Source of the DNA: Cavenderia fasciculata | Lineage: Eukaryota > Evosea > Eumycetozoa > Acytosteliales > Cavenderiaceae | DNA length: 64,000 nucleotides | Direction of reading: 5' to 3' | Assembly: GCF_000203815.1 (NCBI RefSeq) | Contig: NW_004457708.1 | Coordinates: 310,001-374,000 of the forward strand | Shown: positions 47,889-59,227 of the stretch, piece after piece | Layout: every line of letters starts with the position of its first letter | Numbering within the stretch: the stretch's first letter is position 1 | The notes under the pieces: model-generated | Seen by the model: only the letters and a program-made list of their open reading frames with translations | Databases searched by the model: none | Told to the model about the DNA's origin: nothing | Translations under genes and position numbers: made by a program

Positions 47889-50543
47889 TTAAATTCTTTT
47901 AAAAAAATATTTAAAAGTTGATTTTTCCAATTTTTGTATTACACCAACATAATCAAATTCGTGAGGATAGGAAGTGACTGTAAGTGGAAAGGTGTAGGGG
48001 TTAAAATGACACTTGATAGACATTGATTGAATGTTTTGTGGAATACCTGTCAATTCCAATACAAATGGTATTGGATTATCCCAAGTTCCACTTTCGTGTT
48101 GGATTTTGATTGATTTAATATGATGATTATTTAAAATCAACATTTTCATGTTATCTTTGATCGAGTGATAAATAGAGGTCGTCCTCATTGATAAAGCGAT
48201 ATTTAAGACAGTAATGGATAAAGGTAGAGTGATAGGTGGTGAGAATGTGATATCTTCAAGTCGAAGTTTGTTAAGATTCTTGAATGATGCTAATAATACA
48301 GTCTCTATGTGTTTTCGATCGGCATTCCTAAGGTTAAGTGAAATGGCTTGTAATCGATCTTTGGTAGACTGAGTTAGTTCCATATACCTTTCTTGGAGAT
48401 GGACAGGTAAATATAGTTTTACAAGTGATGTCAATGATGACAATGCAGAGAATCGTAACTTGCTGGCATAATCATATTCTTCGTCAGATTGAATAAATCT
48501 CGACATATCCAAAACGGTTAGTGACGAAATGAGAGGGATCTTGCCAAACCCATCCCAAAGGGATCCCACAGAGAGATGTACAAGTTGTGATGGAAACGAT
48601 GGGTCTTTTGGATCGAAATTGAAACGATGGATATCGTCACCATATTTAAAACTATATTTTTGAATCGATGGAGAGATTAATGATTGAAAAACATTTTCCG
48701 TGGAAATGCCTTTTCCTCCTTGAGTAAACAAACTACCAATTGGGAATACACCTCTTGTATTCTCTTCTAATCTGTGAGAAAGTAAAAAGTTTGTTCGAAG
48801 GTATTTTGTTATGTACCAACTGATCAACATTAACTCTAATTGTTTTGATCTTGATTCCTTTGTTGTAAAAAATACAGTGTCTTGGTGATGGTGTTGTGGA
48901 CACTGGTTGGTTTCTCTTCTATAAACCTCTACCATTGATGTATCGAAACAATCCCATAATCGATCATCCCATACTCTACATGTGCAAAGTGATGTATAAC
49001 TCTTCCACAATTCAACAATGATTTGATAAAGAATCACATGTGGCAAGATAATAGGTGATTGTTGTTGTTGTTGTTGTTGTTTAACTTGTTTTTGATTCTT
49101 TTTTCTTCTTGTTAAAATAATTTGTTTTGGTCTAGTATTATTTGAGTTGAATTTGGAAGAGTTGAATTTGAATCCTTTACAATCAATCATTTCTATATCA
49201 TCTTTTGTTAACTCTTTTTCATATTCTATCATTATTTTTTTAATATTATTATTATTATTGTCGGCAAGTTGATTAATTAGACCAGAGAATGAAATGGAAC
49301 GACATGTCATTCTATTGGTGTCCCAATTATCGTCTTTGATGTTGAGATGAGTAATATTATTATTTGAATGGAGGAACTTTGGTGTTGGAAATGATGAATA
49401 ATTGGTTGTTATTTTAGTGATGGTACAAGGTAATATTAAATTATCAAATGTAACATTATTACTATTATTTGTATCAATATAAATATGTTTTAAATTTTTA
49501 AATTGTAAAATATTATTCTTATTATTATTAATATTATTTTGATTATTATTATTTTGATAAATTTGTTGATTAAAACTAATGAAAATAAGTTGAAGTGATT
49601 GTTTAATTGAATCTTTTAAATATGAAAATTGTAAATGATTGAATCGGTATGGTAATAATAACTTTAAGAGTGGACGATCAAGTTGCCCAAGAAAATAGGT
49701 TACAGTTGGTTCGGTGGTTGTCATACCAAGTAGGTTGATAGAGACTAGTTTCTGGTGACAATGAAATGGATGTACCAATAAATGAATCAATGTCTTGTCT
49801 TTAGATATGGTTCCTAATAAGACAAGACTATTGACTTTTGAGAATGTTGGTAGTGACACGACTTGACCAAATGTGTCTACTTGTTGTTGACGATTTGGAT
49901 TATCGATATTGGTAATCTCTAATCTAGTACAATTCTCTAGTATGGCTTCGTTATTCTTATCTCCAAGACCTCTGAATACCCATGTAAATAGTGACAGTGG
50001 TATTGTCAATGACCGAATATTTTTGATTGGACTGTACATGTTTGTCAAGTGTCCAGCGATGACTTGTGGACGTCCATTGCAAATGATGATATCTGTGAAT
50101 AGATGAGATAGTACAAATTGACGAGTATCCTTTGATATGGTCGATAGTTTAAGTCTCCATCTCCACCGGTCTTTGGGTGTGGGAGGTATACGATCGGGAA
50201 ATTGAACGCCAACATCTCTATCACTTTCACCATTACGATCATGTCCTCTATCATTGATACCAATGATTTGGTAGAATCTATTACGCGATTCATCTCCACC
50301 ACCAGCTCTATTATCATAGAGTGAGTGAAAAGGACATTTCTCGTACACTCTCTGAGCATACTCTATCAACTGTAGTCTTGCTAGTGATGTCCTCTGTTCA
50401 CTAAACCGTCTCCTCAGCTTCTCTCCGTACACATCTTCTGTTGAACACACACAATAATCTATTGTATGCCAAGCATATTCTATTATTCTATTTACAATAC
50501 CTTGGTTAAAAGGTAATTGTATGTTGTCGATGTAAGTGTCCAT
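47889..50543 (-). CDS. F-box-like / leucine-rich, Asn-rich protein
   Basis: A single exon of 884 residues. The N-terminus has an F-box-like helix pair (LPFNQGIVNRIIEYAWHTID). A second F-box-like segment, LPHVILYQIIVELWKS followed by RVWDDRLWDCFDTS, lies about two-thirds along, so the protein looks like two tandem copies of the same build. Each is followed by irregular leucine-rich strands (FNHLQFSYLKDSIKQSLQLI, LVKLYLPVHLQERYMEL). A Lys/Gln/Asn run separates the halves. Large families of this type exist in dictyostelids and are supposed substrate-recruiting subunits of ubiquitin ligases; that role is inference. Confidence 0.7.
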   Translation of the reverse strand: MDTYIDNIQLPFNQGIVNRIIEYAWHTIDYCVCSTEDVYGEKLRRRFSEQRTSLARLQLIEYAQRVYEKCPFHSLYDNRAGGGDESRNRFYQIIGINDRGHDRNGESDRDVGVQFPDRIPPTPKDRWRWRLKLSTISKDTRQFVLSHLFTDIIICNGRPQVIAGHLTNMYSPIKNIRSLTIPLSLFTWVFRGLGDKNNEAILENCTRLEITNIDNPNRQQQVDTFGQVVSLPTFSKVNSLVLLGTISKDKTLIHLLVHPFHCHQKLVSINLLGMTTTEPTVTYFLGQLDRPLLKLLLPYRFNHLQFSYLKDSIKQSLQLIFISFNQQIYQNNNNQNNINNNKNNILQFKNLKHIYIDTNNSNNVTFDNLILPCTITKITTNYSSFPTPKFLHSNNNITHLNIKDDNWDTNRMTCRSISFSGLINQLADNNNNNIKKIMIEYEKELTKDDIEMIDCKGFKFNSSKFNSNNTRPKQIILTRRKKNQKQVKQQQQQQQSPIILPHVILYQIIVELWKSYTSLCTCRVWDDRLWDCFDTSMVEVYRRETNQCPQHHHQDTVFFTTKESRSKQLELMLISWYITKYLRTNFLLSHRLEENTRGVFPIGSLFTQGGKGISTENVFQSLISPSIQKYSFKYGDDIHRFNFDPKDPSFPSQLVHLSVGSLWDGFGKIPLISSLTVLDMSRFIQSDEEYDYASKLRFSALSSLTSLVKLYLPVHLQERYMELTQSTKDRLQAISLNLRNADRKHIETVLLASFKNLNKLRLEDITFSPPITLPLSITVLNIALSMRTTSIYHSIKDNMKMLILNNHHIKSIKIQHESGTWDNPIPFVLELTGIPQNIQSMSIKCHFNPYTFPLTVTSYPHEFDYVGVIQKLEKSTFKYFFKRI

Positions 50544-50708
50544 CGATGATGAATAAATAAAGATAAATTAATTTTTTTTTCGATATGATGACCGACCAAA
50601 TCGACAGGTCAAACAAAAAATCAAAAAAATTAATATTGTATAATGTTATGTTATGTACTACACACGAAGAATAGTAGTATTAATACTACAACAACAATTG
50701 CAATTTAT

Positions 50709-52262
50709 TTATTTAAATAATAAAGTAAATTTTTTTAAAATAGATTGATTGCCATGTGGATGGTGGTCTGGAGGACCGACAGACAAGTCTTGAAGATATT
50801 TTAATGTATCGTCTCGTCCATAGGTCTTTGTCATGGCAATTGCTTCTTTTAGAATATTGTCATTGATTGTCATATTTTTGTTGTTACTACTACTATGTTG
50901 CTTTGCCATCCTTGCCCATAGTGTTAGGGAAATATCGGAATGTTTGACAATGTATTTGGTGACTTCAAGGTGATTGAATATGATTGACATCATCAAACCA
51001 TATGGTGTGAATTGAAATCCTTGTGTTTTATATAGGTATTGTACAATCTCTAGTGATCCAGCTATACAACACTCATCAATGATCCTACTAGTATTTTCAT
51101 TACCTCCATAATTATTTTGTTGGTGTTGTTTTGAAACTCTGTAATTTGGAAAGAAAGCTTTGAATAGTTCAAAGTCTGTATTGTTTCTAAGGAATGCTCC
51201 AAATACACTTTTCTGGTTAAATGTGGTGTTACTGATCGTTGGCAGTATGGTTGGATAGTTTGGGTGTTGTTGTCGATACTTTAAAACTTGTACCAGACGT
51301 GGATGAGAGAACCAAAATTCAAGATTGGTTGATATCAGTTTAACCGATCTTACTCCCATCACCCTATGAATCAATCGAACTTGATTAAATATATTATACA
51401 TTATTAATTTACATCCAAATAAGAAATGGAATAGTTTTGGTGAAACTCCAGTAGATGTTGAAGTTGTTGTTGTAGTTGAAATGATTGACTTTGATTTTGA
51501 TTTACTTTTAGGTTTGTTTTTGTTTTTGTTTTTGTTTTTGTTTTTGTTTTTGTTTTTGTTGTACATGAGTAGATTGATAGGTCTAATTTTGATACCACCT
51601 AATTCAGCATCATTATGTATACTATCAATATACTGTTGATTAAATAGATTGACAATTACTTGACGGAAATCTAATCGATGTGATTCAACGATGTTGTTAT
51701 TTCCATGTATTGACATTTCAAGATACTCGATGATACACTCATGTTCTTGCATCTTGTCAATCATATCTTCATAGGTTACACATCTCGTTTTCAAGAGATC
51801 AGATTTACTTCCTATCATTAGGACTTTGATATCTTCGTGACAGTATCTCTCTACTTCACGCATCCAATTTAAAATGTTGTCATATGATTGTCGAGAAGTT
51901 AGGTCGACTACCAATACCACCAACTTTGCTCTTCTCAATCTTCCATAACATGTTCTATCCCATCTATTATTAAATCTAAATAGATACTAAATAGAATACA
52001 AAGAAAGAAAGAAAGAAATTAATACTATAATATTTCATTTCCAAACATTTTGTTTATACATTACAAGTTCATATGTGATCGAGGTTATTGTTTGATCATA
52101 GAATGTCAATGGTGGAGGTGAAAAGGGATAATGCAAGATGAGATCATCATTCATTTGAAAAGTATCATCCTTTTCTAAAAGTAGTCGTGCTAGACTCATC
52201 TTGCCAACAGAGTTGTCTCCTAGCATCACTATTTGATAGTTATTTCTGTTATTATTAGACAT
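50709..52262 (-). CDS. Degenerate Rab/Ras-like GTPase fused to ankyrin-family module
   Basis: Two exons (52065-52262, 50709-51986) give 491 residues. Residues 9-190 follow a small GTPase: P-loop LGDNSVGKMSLARLLL, the hydrophobic strand KLVVLVVDLTSRQSYDNILN and the base-binding region VLMIGSKSDLLKTR. The P-loop Ser/Thr after GK is Met, the N-K-x-D motif reads S-K-S-D, and the W-D-T-A-G switch II is missing where the exons join (LYLFRFNNRWDRTCYG). GTP hydrolysis is therefore unlikely. After a Lys-Asn run comes the dictyostelid ankyrin-family entry motif (FHFLFGCKLIMYNIFNQVRL) and ankyrin-like helices (CCIAGSLEIVQYLYKTQGF, IFNHLEVTKYIVKHS). The C-terminus has no CAAX or Cys prenylation motif. 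Confidence 0.8.
51513..51561. repeat. (TTTTTG)n coding microsatellite
   Basis: About eight copies of the hexamer encode the Lys-Asn linker between the GTPase-like and ankyrin-family parts of the fusion protein. Confidence 0.9.
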
Positions 52263-52520
52263 TCTTATTATTTCTTCTTTCTTTATCTATTCTAACTATA
52301 GTTGTTGTAGTTGTTGTTTCATTATAAATGAATGATACTCGAATTGAGTTGAACATAATATTATCAGTCGCAATCTATCTCTCCATCTTCTTTTGACCAC
52401 ACGAACAATGAACAAAATTAAGCAACCCAAATCAAACTTGGCTCAAATTCTATGAATGACCTTTTCAATCTACCATTTTAATGATTAATTAATAAAATAT
52501 ATTCTTTGTAATAAATTCTA

Positions 52521-52552
<32 letters not shown>

Positions 52553-52826
52553 ACTACAAAATTCATAAACATACTCTATTTAAAAAAATTATTGAATTTA
52601 TTCTAAATTATATAAATTAATACATACATTTCTGTCTCCTAGTCAATGTATCAGAAATGGTGTATGTTTTTTGATATGGGCCGAATCGAATATACATTCA
52701 CTCCAAACAAATTTGAGAGCAGAACTGTTGTTCAAAGGTACCAACCAATAATTGACGAGAGGGAGAGAGAGGACTGGCTGGTGGGAGTTAATTGATTGAT
52801 TTTTACAATTATTTATTCCACTCTTG
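52263..52826. other. Intergenic region
   Basis: AT-rich spacer with a short TA run at about 52520-52540. A plausible 3' UTR of the leftward membrane-protein gene occupies the right part. No support for an additional gene. Confidence 0.5.
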
Positions 52827-53381
52827 TTAATCATCATCAACTTCTTCCAAATTATTATTTGTCTTTTCATTTCTTTTGGAATGATCCGGTTCTCCCAATT
52901 GCGTAACACTGAATTGTTGTTGACAATCGCTTTCTTTTTGTAAATTAACCATTTGGATATTGTGATGGGGAGAAGAGGGAGGAGGAGGAGGAGGGGCTGA
53001 AGGTGGTGGAGAGGGCACATATTCATTTGTTTGTGGTTGATATTGTTGTTGCTGCCATGGAGGTTGAAGAGTATATGGATAAGGTCCACCACTGACTCCA
53101 TAGAATGGTTGTTGTTGTGGTTCTTCTTCTTCTGAAGGCCAGTAGGAATAATCCATTGGTGGAGGCGATGATAGATCCACTGTTGGTGTATAGGTTGCCC
53201 GCAGTTTTACTTGAAACTCTTGTTGTTTTCTTTCTGATGCTTCTTGGGTACTACGACTAATACGATTTTTCTTTTTTGCATTTCTATGTGCTGCGCAACC
53301 ACAAACCAGCATAATAATGGACACTAACGTAGCCACTCCAAAGAATATACCAAAAAATGTACCAGGGCTTGGAGATGACAT
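52827..53381 (-). CDS. Small single-pass membrane protein with Pro/Gln-rich tail
   Basis: A single exon of 184 residues. A short polar N-terminus (MSSPSPGT) precedes one hydrophobic span (FFGIFFGVATLVSIIMLVCG) and then a basic stretch (CAAHRNAKKKNRISRS), so the tail should be cytosolic. The tail is rich in Pro, Gln and Tyr (YSYWPSEEEEPQQQ, SAPPPPPPSS), with possible SH3- or WW-binding sites, and ends acidic (NNNLEEVDDD). I do not recognise a family. It may be an adaptor tethered to a membrane. Confidence 0.65.
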   Translation of the reverse strand: MSSPSPGTFFGIFFGVATLVSIIMLVCGCAAHRNAKKKNRISRSTQEASERKQQEFQVKLRATYTPTVDLSSPPPMDYSYWPSEEEEPQQQPFYGVSGGPYPYTLQPPWQQQQYQPQTNEYVPSPPPSAPPPPPPSSPHHNIQMVNLQKESDCQQQFSVTQLGEPDHSKRNEKTNNNLEEVDDD

Positions 53382-54253
53382 GACTTGCTTACTAGTTTCT
53401 TATCTATGTAGTTTATCTATCTGCAATTAAAAATAAAAGGGGAATGCTGTTTTTCTTTATATATACAAACCCTTCTCCACACCGCCACCACCACCGCCAC
53501 CAAACAGGTGGCACTTTGGTCAAAAAATGAGGTGGTCCGACAATCGAAATTGATCAACACCCATTTTTGGTAAAAGACACAAAGGTTTAACCAGGCGGAT
53601 AGATAGATAGATTCCCCAAATCATCTGATGAGAATCTATAGCAACCCCCAAGTCTGTATCGAATTCTCTCTCTCTCTTTGGTTCTCGAGAGATAGTTTTG
53701 TTTGTGAAAAGATAGAACAAAGATATCTTTGTCTCTCTCCTTTTTGGTATTAGTGTAGGTGTACTCCTCTAACTCATCTTTGTTCACAACATCACATCAA
53801 TCATTCTGTTCAACAACAACAACAACAATGATTACTTAACTAATTAAATAACTAATTATTATTACTAGTTGGCTGAGAGGATGAAGAAAAGAAAGACTTT
53901 CAAAAAGAGCACACTATCAAATATTGATCAATTTATTTTTTTATTTTTTTTTTTTTCGATATGAACTGAGACTATTGTCAGAGCAGTGATCACATTAGCA
54001 TCTATCTTCGCATATATAAATAAGGAAATATAGTTAACATAATCACATCATCACACTTGTGCAAACCACAATATACATACATATAAACAACTGTCATTTA
54101 AACCAAACAACAACAACAAATAAATATTTATTGATAAAAGAAGAAAGAGACATAAAGCTTTTTTAAAAAACATAAGAATAATATAAACAACCATTTTGTA
54201 TAATAATAATAATATAATATAGATAAGAGATAAGAGAGGAGGAGAGAGAGAGA
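53382..54253. other. Divergent intergenic region
   Basis: About 870 bases between divergent genes. CACCGCCACCACCACCG near 53478-53495 and a CAACAA repeat near 53814 are low complexity. Poly-T lies at 53935-53955. The start of the Pelota gene is preceded by a GA-rich leader. ORFs at 53520-53787 on the minus strand have no features. Confidence 0.5.
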
Positions 54254-55430
54254 ATGAAATTAATAAAGAATTTAATAGAAAAAGATTATAGTGGAAGTGT
54301 TAAACTACACATTGAAGAGGAGGAAGACTTTTGGCATATATACAATCTATTGCAGGTAGGCGATCGAATGACATCGTCTACTATTCGAAAGATACAAAAG
54401 GAATCGGCTACAGGCTCTGTACAGAATGAACGTCAACGTATCACCATCACCATCAAGGTGACCAAGATTGACTATGACGAAAACTCGAATCTCTTGCGTG
54501 TGTCTGGTACTGTGTGCGAGGAGAACAGACTCGTAAAGCTTGGCAGCTTCCACACGATCGATTTGGAGGTAAACAATGACTTTATGGTGGCCAAGGACGA
54601 GTGGGACATGGTTGCAATCGAGTTGCTCAAGACATCGACCGACATTGCTCAACGTGCCGATGTCGCTGCACTCATCATGAACGAAGGTCTTGCCAACCTC
54701 TGTCTCATCACTTCATCCATGACCGTCATCAAAGGTCGTATTGAAGTACCCGTGCCACGCAAGGGTCGTTCCACATCTGAAAGTCATCAAAAAGGTCTAG
54801 AGAATTTCTTTTCTCTTATCCTTCAATCCATTCAACGTAATATAAACTTTCAAGTTGTTAAATGTTTTATTATTGCAAGTCCTGCTTTTACAAAGGTAAA
54901 CAAATCAAACTAAACTAAACTTAACAATATATATTAATATTAATATTATTTTGGTTGTAGGATAAATTTTATCAATATATGGTTGAACAAGCATCCAAGA
55001 ATGATATGTATAAAGATATTAAATTAAACAAATCAAAATTCATATTGGCACATTCATCGAGTGGTCATAGATACTCTTTAAAGGAGGTATTGTCTGAACC
55101 AACGATTCAAAGTCAGATGACCAACACCAAGGCTGCCAGCGAGATAAAGGCACTTAATTGCTTTTATGATATGCTCAAAAAGGATCCAAATCGTGCCTTT
55201 TATGGATACGATCATGTCAACAAGGCAAATGAAAAATTGGCTGTCGAGACTCTACTAGTCACCGACGACTTTTTTAGAAAGGATATTACAACAAGAAGAA
55301 AATATGTAGAATTAGTACAATCTGTTAAAAATAATGGAGGTGATGTTAAAATTTTCTCTGGTTTACATGTTACTGGTGAACGTATGTTTTAAAAAGAGAC
55401 CGACAGGATATCAACATTAAAGAAGATTAT

Positions 55431-55461
<31 letters not shown>

Positions 55462-55617
55462 GAATTATCAAAATTATCAGGAGTTGCAGCCATTTTACGA
55501 TGTCCATTAGAGTTGGAAGATGAAGAAGAGGAATATATAGAAGAAGATGATGACCAAGACGATGATGATAACTCTAGTGAAGATGAATATGAATTTGCAT
55601 CAATCTCTAATAAATAA
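54254..55617 (+). CDS. pelo: Pelota (Dom34) ribosome-rescue factor
   Basis: Pelota, with the GTPase Hbs1, recognises stalled ribosomes with an empty A site and starts no-go and non-stop decay. Three exons (54254-54895, 54961-55381, 55463-55617) give 405 residues, close to the usual 380-390. The N-terminal Sm-like domain is MKLIKNLIEKDYSGSVKLHI with DFWHIYNLLQVGDRM and the following TIRKIQ. The central eRF1-like domain lacks the GGQ motif, as in all Pelota proteins (DVAALIMNEGLANLCLI, KGLENFFSLILQSIQRNI). The C-terminal domain has AFYGYDHVNKANEKLAVETL and LSGVAAILRCPLE. The tail is very acidic (EEEEEYIEEDDDQDDD type). The last exon is duplicated at 58969-59123. Confidence 0.95.
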
Positions 55618-57105
55618 ACACTCTCTTTTTTTTTGTAATAACATATATATAAACTGGGTTCAATTAAATCTTTGATTCTTGTTGTAATATCCTTTGAACA
55701 TTTATTATTATAAATAATTCGATTACTTGATATACCAAACCTTTCTCTCTTTTTTTTTCCACTTTTCTTTTACATATTTAAATTGTGTTTGGGTTGTTGA
55801 TAAAGATGAAGAAGAAGAGATGGTGGGAGATTGTAATGCTCTATTATTTACAGTTTTTAAATCTTGAATTCGAACAATATAATATTTGAATAATGGATTT
55901 GATATTCTTGATGCAATTTCAAAATCCAAGAGACCATTTACAATGAGGAGATGACTTTGATCCAATTCTCCTTTGAGTTGGTTTCTCTAAGTGTTAACTC
56001 TGCGCATAGATGTGTAATGTTGTTGAGATGACTCATATTATTATGATTGTTGGAGAGAGTTTGATTGCCTGAACAAATAAACTTTGTGAGGTTCTTGTAA
56101 CTCACCAGTTGTTCCTCTCCAAAAGAGGCTGCTCCATACGTTTCGACAGAGTCTTGAAGGATGGGGTTGACGGTCAAACCTAATCTATATTTGACGGGCA
56201 TGATGAGTTTGATCATTGGACGATCCAGCAACTTGACCAACTCTAATACCAAGTCACCACCTTTTTGGTAGATCCATTCAGGATCATAAGTAATGTATTT
56301 AATATTGATCTTGACCAATGTCTGAATACTAGCGAGTACTTTAAAGTCGCTCTTGTCCAACACCATCATTCCAGCTGTAAAACTAACCAATCCTTGCATC
56401 ATGGTGCTCATTTGAACGAGTGATTGTTTGTTGATGCCAAAGCTTCCATAGAATACATCTTTTGGTGACACCCGATAATATCTCTGTTTCTTGGACACTT
56501 GGATCAAAGTTGGATACTTGGTTGAAAAGATTCGATCAAAGTTGTAATGTATCATTGTAACTGATGTAGGTCGTTTGAGAGCGTTCCAAGGTTGATACAA
56601 CATTGAATAGTTGTTTGTTGACCGATGCCAAATAGAGTGCCATTCGATATCTGGTCTGTCTATCAGTGATCAATGGTAACGAAAAATCAACTTCTCGTCG
56701 ACTATCTAATAACTCATCTCAAGTAAATCTAAATATCTTGATGATGAGCTGTACTGGTAGTGCATAATTGACAGTACCAACATAATATTGTTTGGTTGGT
56801 GCTTCCAATAAACCTTGTTGTTTCTTTGTTCTTGATTGCTTAATATTAAAAGGATTGATTCTTTCTTTTTTTTTGATAAACTTCCTCCTCCTATCTTTCT
56901 ATCTCTACAAATTTGTTGTAATCTTGTTGAATCATATCCTTTTAACTCTTCTTTTGTGTATTCATATGAGTATGATTGATTATCCATTCATTATCACAAA
57001 TATTTGTTACATGTATGATCAAAGAAGAAAAACAAAAAAAGATTATTTGGTTTATTATTTCTTTTTTTATCCTTTTCCCTTTCTCTTTCCCTCTCTTTTT
57101 CTTTT
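55391..57105. repeat. Segmental duplication, copy 1
   Basis: Direct repeat of 58893-60765. It spans from the second intron of Pelota through its last exon and the adjacent leftward SAP/F-box-like gene to a scrap of the Lys-rich 3' end of the GPATCH1 homologue. This copy holds the intact Pelota end and a broken SAP/F-box-like gene. Confidence 0.85.
55723..56987 (-). pseudogene. Broken copy of the SAP / F-box-like gene
   Basis: The sequence follows the intact protein at 59228-60622 at very high identity (MDNQSYSYEYTKEELKGYDS at the start, ASIQTLVKINIKYITY in the middle). The frame is lost soon after the SAP-like segment (near residue 60), about 50 bases are missing after the F-box-like region, and a stretch near the C-terminus equal to about 20 codons is missing. 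The three remaining open pieces are 56706-56987, 55938-56603 and 55723-55965. High identity argues for a recent duplication. Confidence 0.85.
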
Positions 57106-57270
57106 GTAACTGTGTAAGTATTGTTAATCTTATATAATTGTTTGCACATTTTGAGCTTGTTTCTAATGATCAAATCTCATCAGAAACATAAGCTATCAAA
57201 TCTCCTTTCTATCATTCTTGTTCGCTCCAAAGCAACGATATTATAACGTTCAACTCAACAACAAAGAGAG

Positions 57271-57803
57271 ATGGCAATGTTATCAGTGGTATCATTGGAT
57301 GAAATGCGATCACAAATCAATTGGCATGGGCTGATAAACATGAATTGTAGAATAGGCTCAGGTATCAATCTATGGTATTCAATAGACAAGACCAGGTTTT
57401 TAGTAGTACTCCCTTTCACTTTATAAACTATCCAAAAACACCACAATATATGAAGGAGTTTGTGATAAAAGTGAATTCAATACCAGCAGGTGTGCAAGTT
57501 GCCATCATTGTATATGATGGATTTCTAGAAGGAATGCAAGACATCCTTCTTCCAGCCTTTCAATCTCTTGGCTCAACTAGGTTTCAAGAAGCTCAACACT
57601 TTCAAAAATATTGTATGATTGGTTGGAAGCTATATGCAGCAGTAGAATCGTATGGTGACGATCCTTTAAATAACGGAGAGGTTCGAGTCAGTTTTCCAAA
57701 TGACAACGAGAGGTCTGGGGTACCCACCTCCTCCATGCCTAACCAATCATACTACAACTATGATGATTTTGACTTTTCACGATTGACCAATTATAATAAA
57801 TAA
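57271..57803 (+). pseudogene. Hypothetical gene, apparently frame-broken
   Basis: Two overlapping open frames carry coding-like sequence: 57271-57426 (MAMLSVVSLDEMRSQINWHG) and 57372-57803 (FVIKVNSIPAGVQVAIIVYD, FQKYCMIGWKLYAAVESYGD). The join between them near 57395-57400 needs a frame change; no intron of plausible size fits. The second half is well formed for 120 residues and may be translated on its own. I recognise no domain. It lies between the two copies of the segmental duplication. Confidence 0.4.
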
Positions 57804-58892
57804 CATACATATTGAGCACCACCATTTTAAAAAATATGTTTATAGTCTTGGAGCCATTAATTTATCAAGAGTTTGAAAAAAAATGTGGTTGTATTGATAG
57901 GGTCCTTTTGTCCAAACACTCACAAAGAGAGAGATCAAGGGAATACTCATATTTGATTGTTAAAACACTCCTCTTCCCAAAGTGATCAAATTTGAATCAC
58001 TTGTCTAAATGTTGGCCCTTCAACAATAGAATGTCATCGCATGAATTCATGAGCTTCCATTAAAAAATCAATAAGATTCTCGACCCACCATTAAATTATA
58101 CACAACATCTTTAAATTTAATCAATCAACGTTGATTGTAATATAAATAGATATTGGATGATCAAAGATATATAATGAATCTCTAGATAGCAAAACACTTG
58201 GTCAGTGAGATTCTTTTATTTTATTATTTAATTTTTACGAGTCATAATTATATGACTCTCCTTTCTTTGGATGACTCCATTTCTAGTATGTTCATTATTA
58301 TCATGGTTAATTGTTTGTTATATTATTCTTTATATTATTATTATTATTATTGTTATTATTATTATTATTTTGTCGATTTGTTACATTTAAACTTGTTCTT
58401 TCTTGGACATATAGTCTTGTTGGAGGTCGTCTCGTGTTTGGCAATCTTTCATCCATGGATATACAAAATATTTAAACTTTCTTCCAAAGTCTTGTCAATA
58501 TCCTCTTGACACTCTTCCTCTTCATCTGTCCCATTTGAATCGTGATATTGTTGATATTGGTTTCTTTGCGGCTATTATTACAAATACTCTTTCATGTCCA
58601 ATTGTATATTGTTGAATGTTGATTCCAGGAATACCAAATCATTCCGTCCAATCTTTTTCAATTGCATTAATTACATTTTCCACCAGATGTAACTTCTCCA
58701 AACGATGATGGAAACCCATAAAACCTAAACACGATGTTTAAATAAATAAAGATTTATCAAGCAAGTCCAACAATTTTTTGGTTTTCCTTCTTTTCAAAAA
58801 AAAAAAATAAATATTTTAATCAAAAATTAGTACAAATAATAAAGAACTAGGATATATGCTTTAAATACTTGCATCGTGGTATGTTGACAAAG
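57804..58892. other. Spacer between duplication copies
   Basis: Mostly AT-rich. A broken gene remnant is described at 58400-58740. The 103-codon plus-strand ORF at 58198-58509 is Tyr/Leu-rich because of ATT/TAT repeats and is not accepted. Confidence 0.5.
58400..58740 (-). pseudogene. Remnant of an unrecognised gene
   Basis: Read leftward, one frame gives FHHRLEKLHLVENVINAIEK, a stop, then FGIPGINIQQYTIGHERVFV. A different frame continues with NQYQQYHDSNGTDEEEECQE and DIDKTLEESLNILYIHG. Both stretches have amino-acid use typical of dictyostelid coding DNA and lie end to end, so a host gene with an in-frame stop and a shift is the likeliest reading. No family is recognised. Confidence 0.35.
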
Positions 58893-58968
58893 CAAAAAGA
58901 GACAGATAGTTGATCAACATTAAAGAAGATTATATTTATTTATTTATTTAATTCCTATTTTTTTTTAG

Positions 58969-59123
58969 AATTATCAAAATTATCAGGAGTTGCAGCCATT
59001 TTACGATGTCCATTAGAGTTGGAAGATGAAGAAGAGGAATATATAGAAGAAGATGATGACCAAGACGATGATGATAACTCTAGTGAAGATTAATATGAAT
59101 TTGCATCAATCTCTAATAAATAA
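58969..59123 (+). pseudogene. Duplicated last exon of Pelota
   Basis: The 155 bases match Pelota exon 3 (55463-55617) without gaps, including the preceding TTTTTTAG acceptor. One change turns a Glu codon of the acidic tail into a stop at 59091-59093. No other Pelota exon is present nearby, so the fragment has no reading context. Confidence 0.9.
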
Positions 59124-59227
59124 ACACTCTCTTTTTTTTTGTAATATAATATATAACATATATATATATATATATAAACTGGATTCAATTACATCTTTGA
59201 TCTTCTTCTTGTTGTAATATCCTTTAA

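Noticed and set aside
51404-51598. Thr-Lys repeat ORF in the GTPase-ankyrin gene
   Set aside because: Alternative frame of the TTTTTG coding microsatellite.
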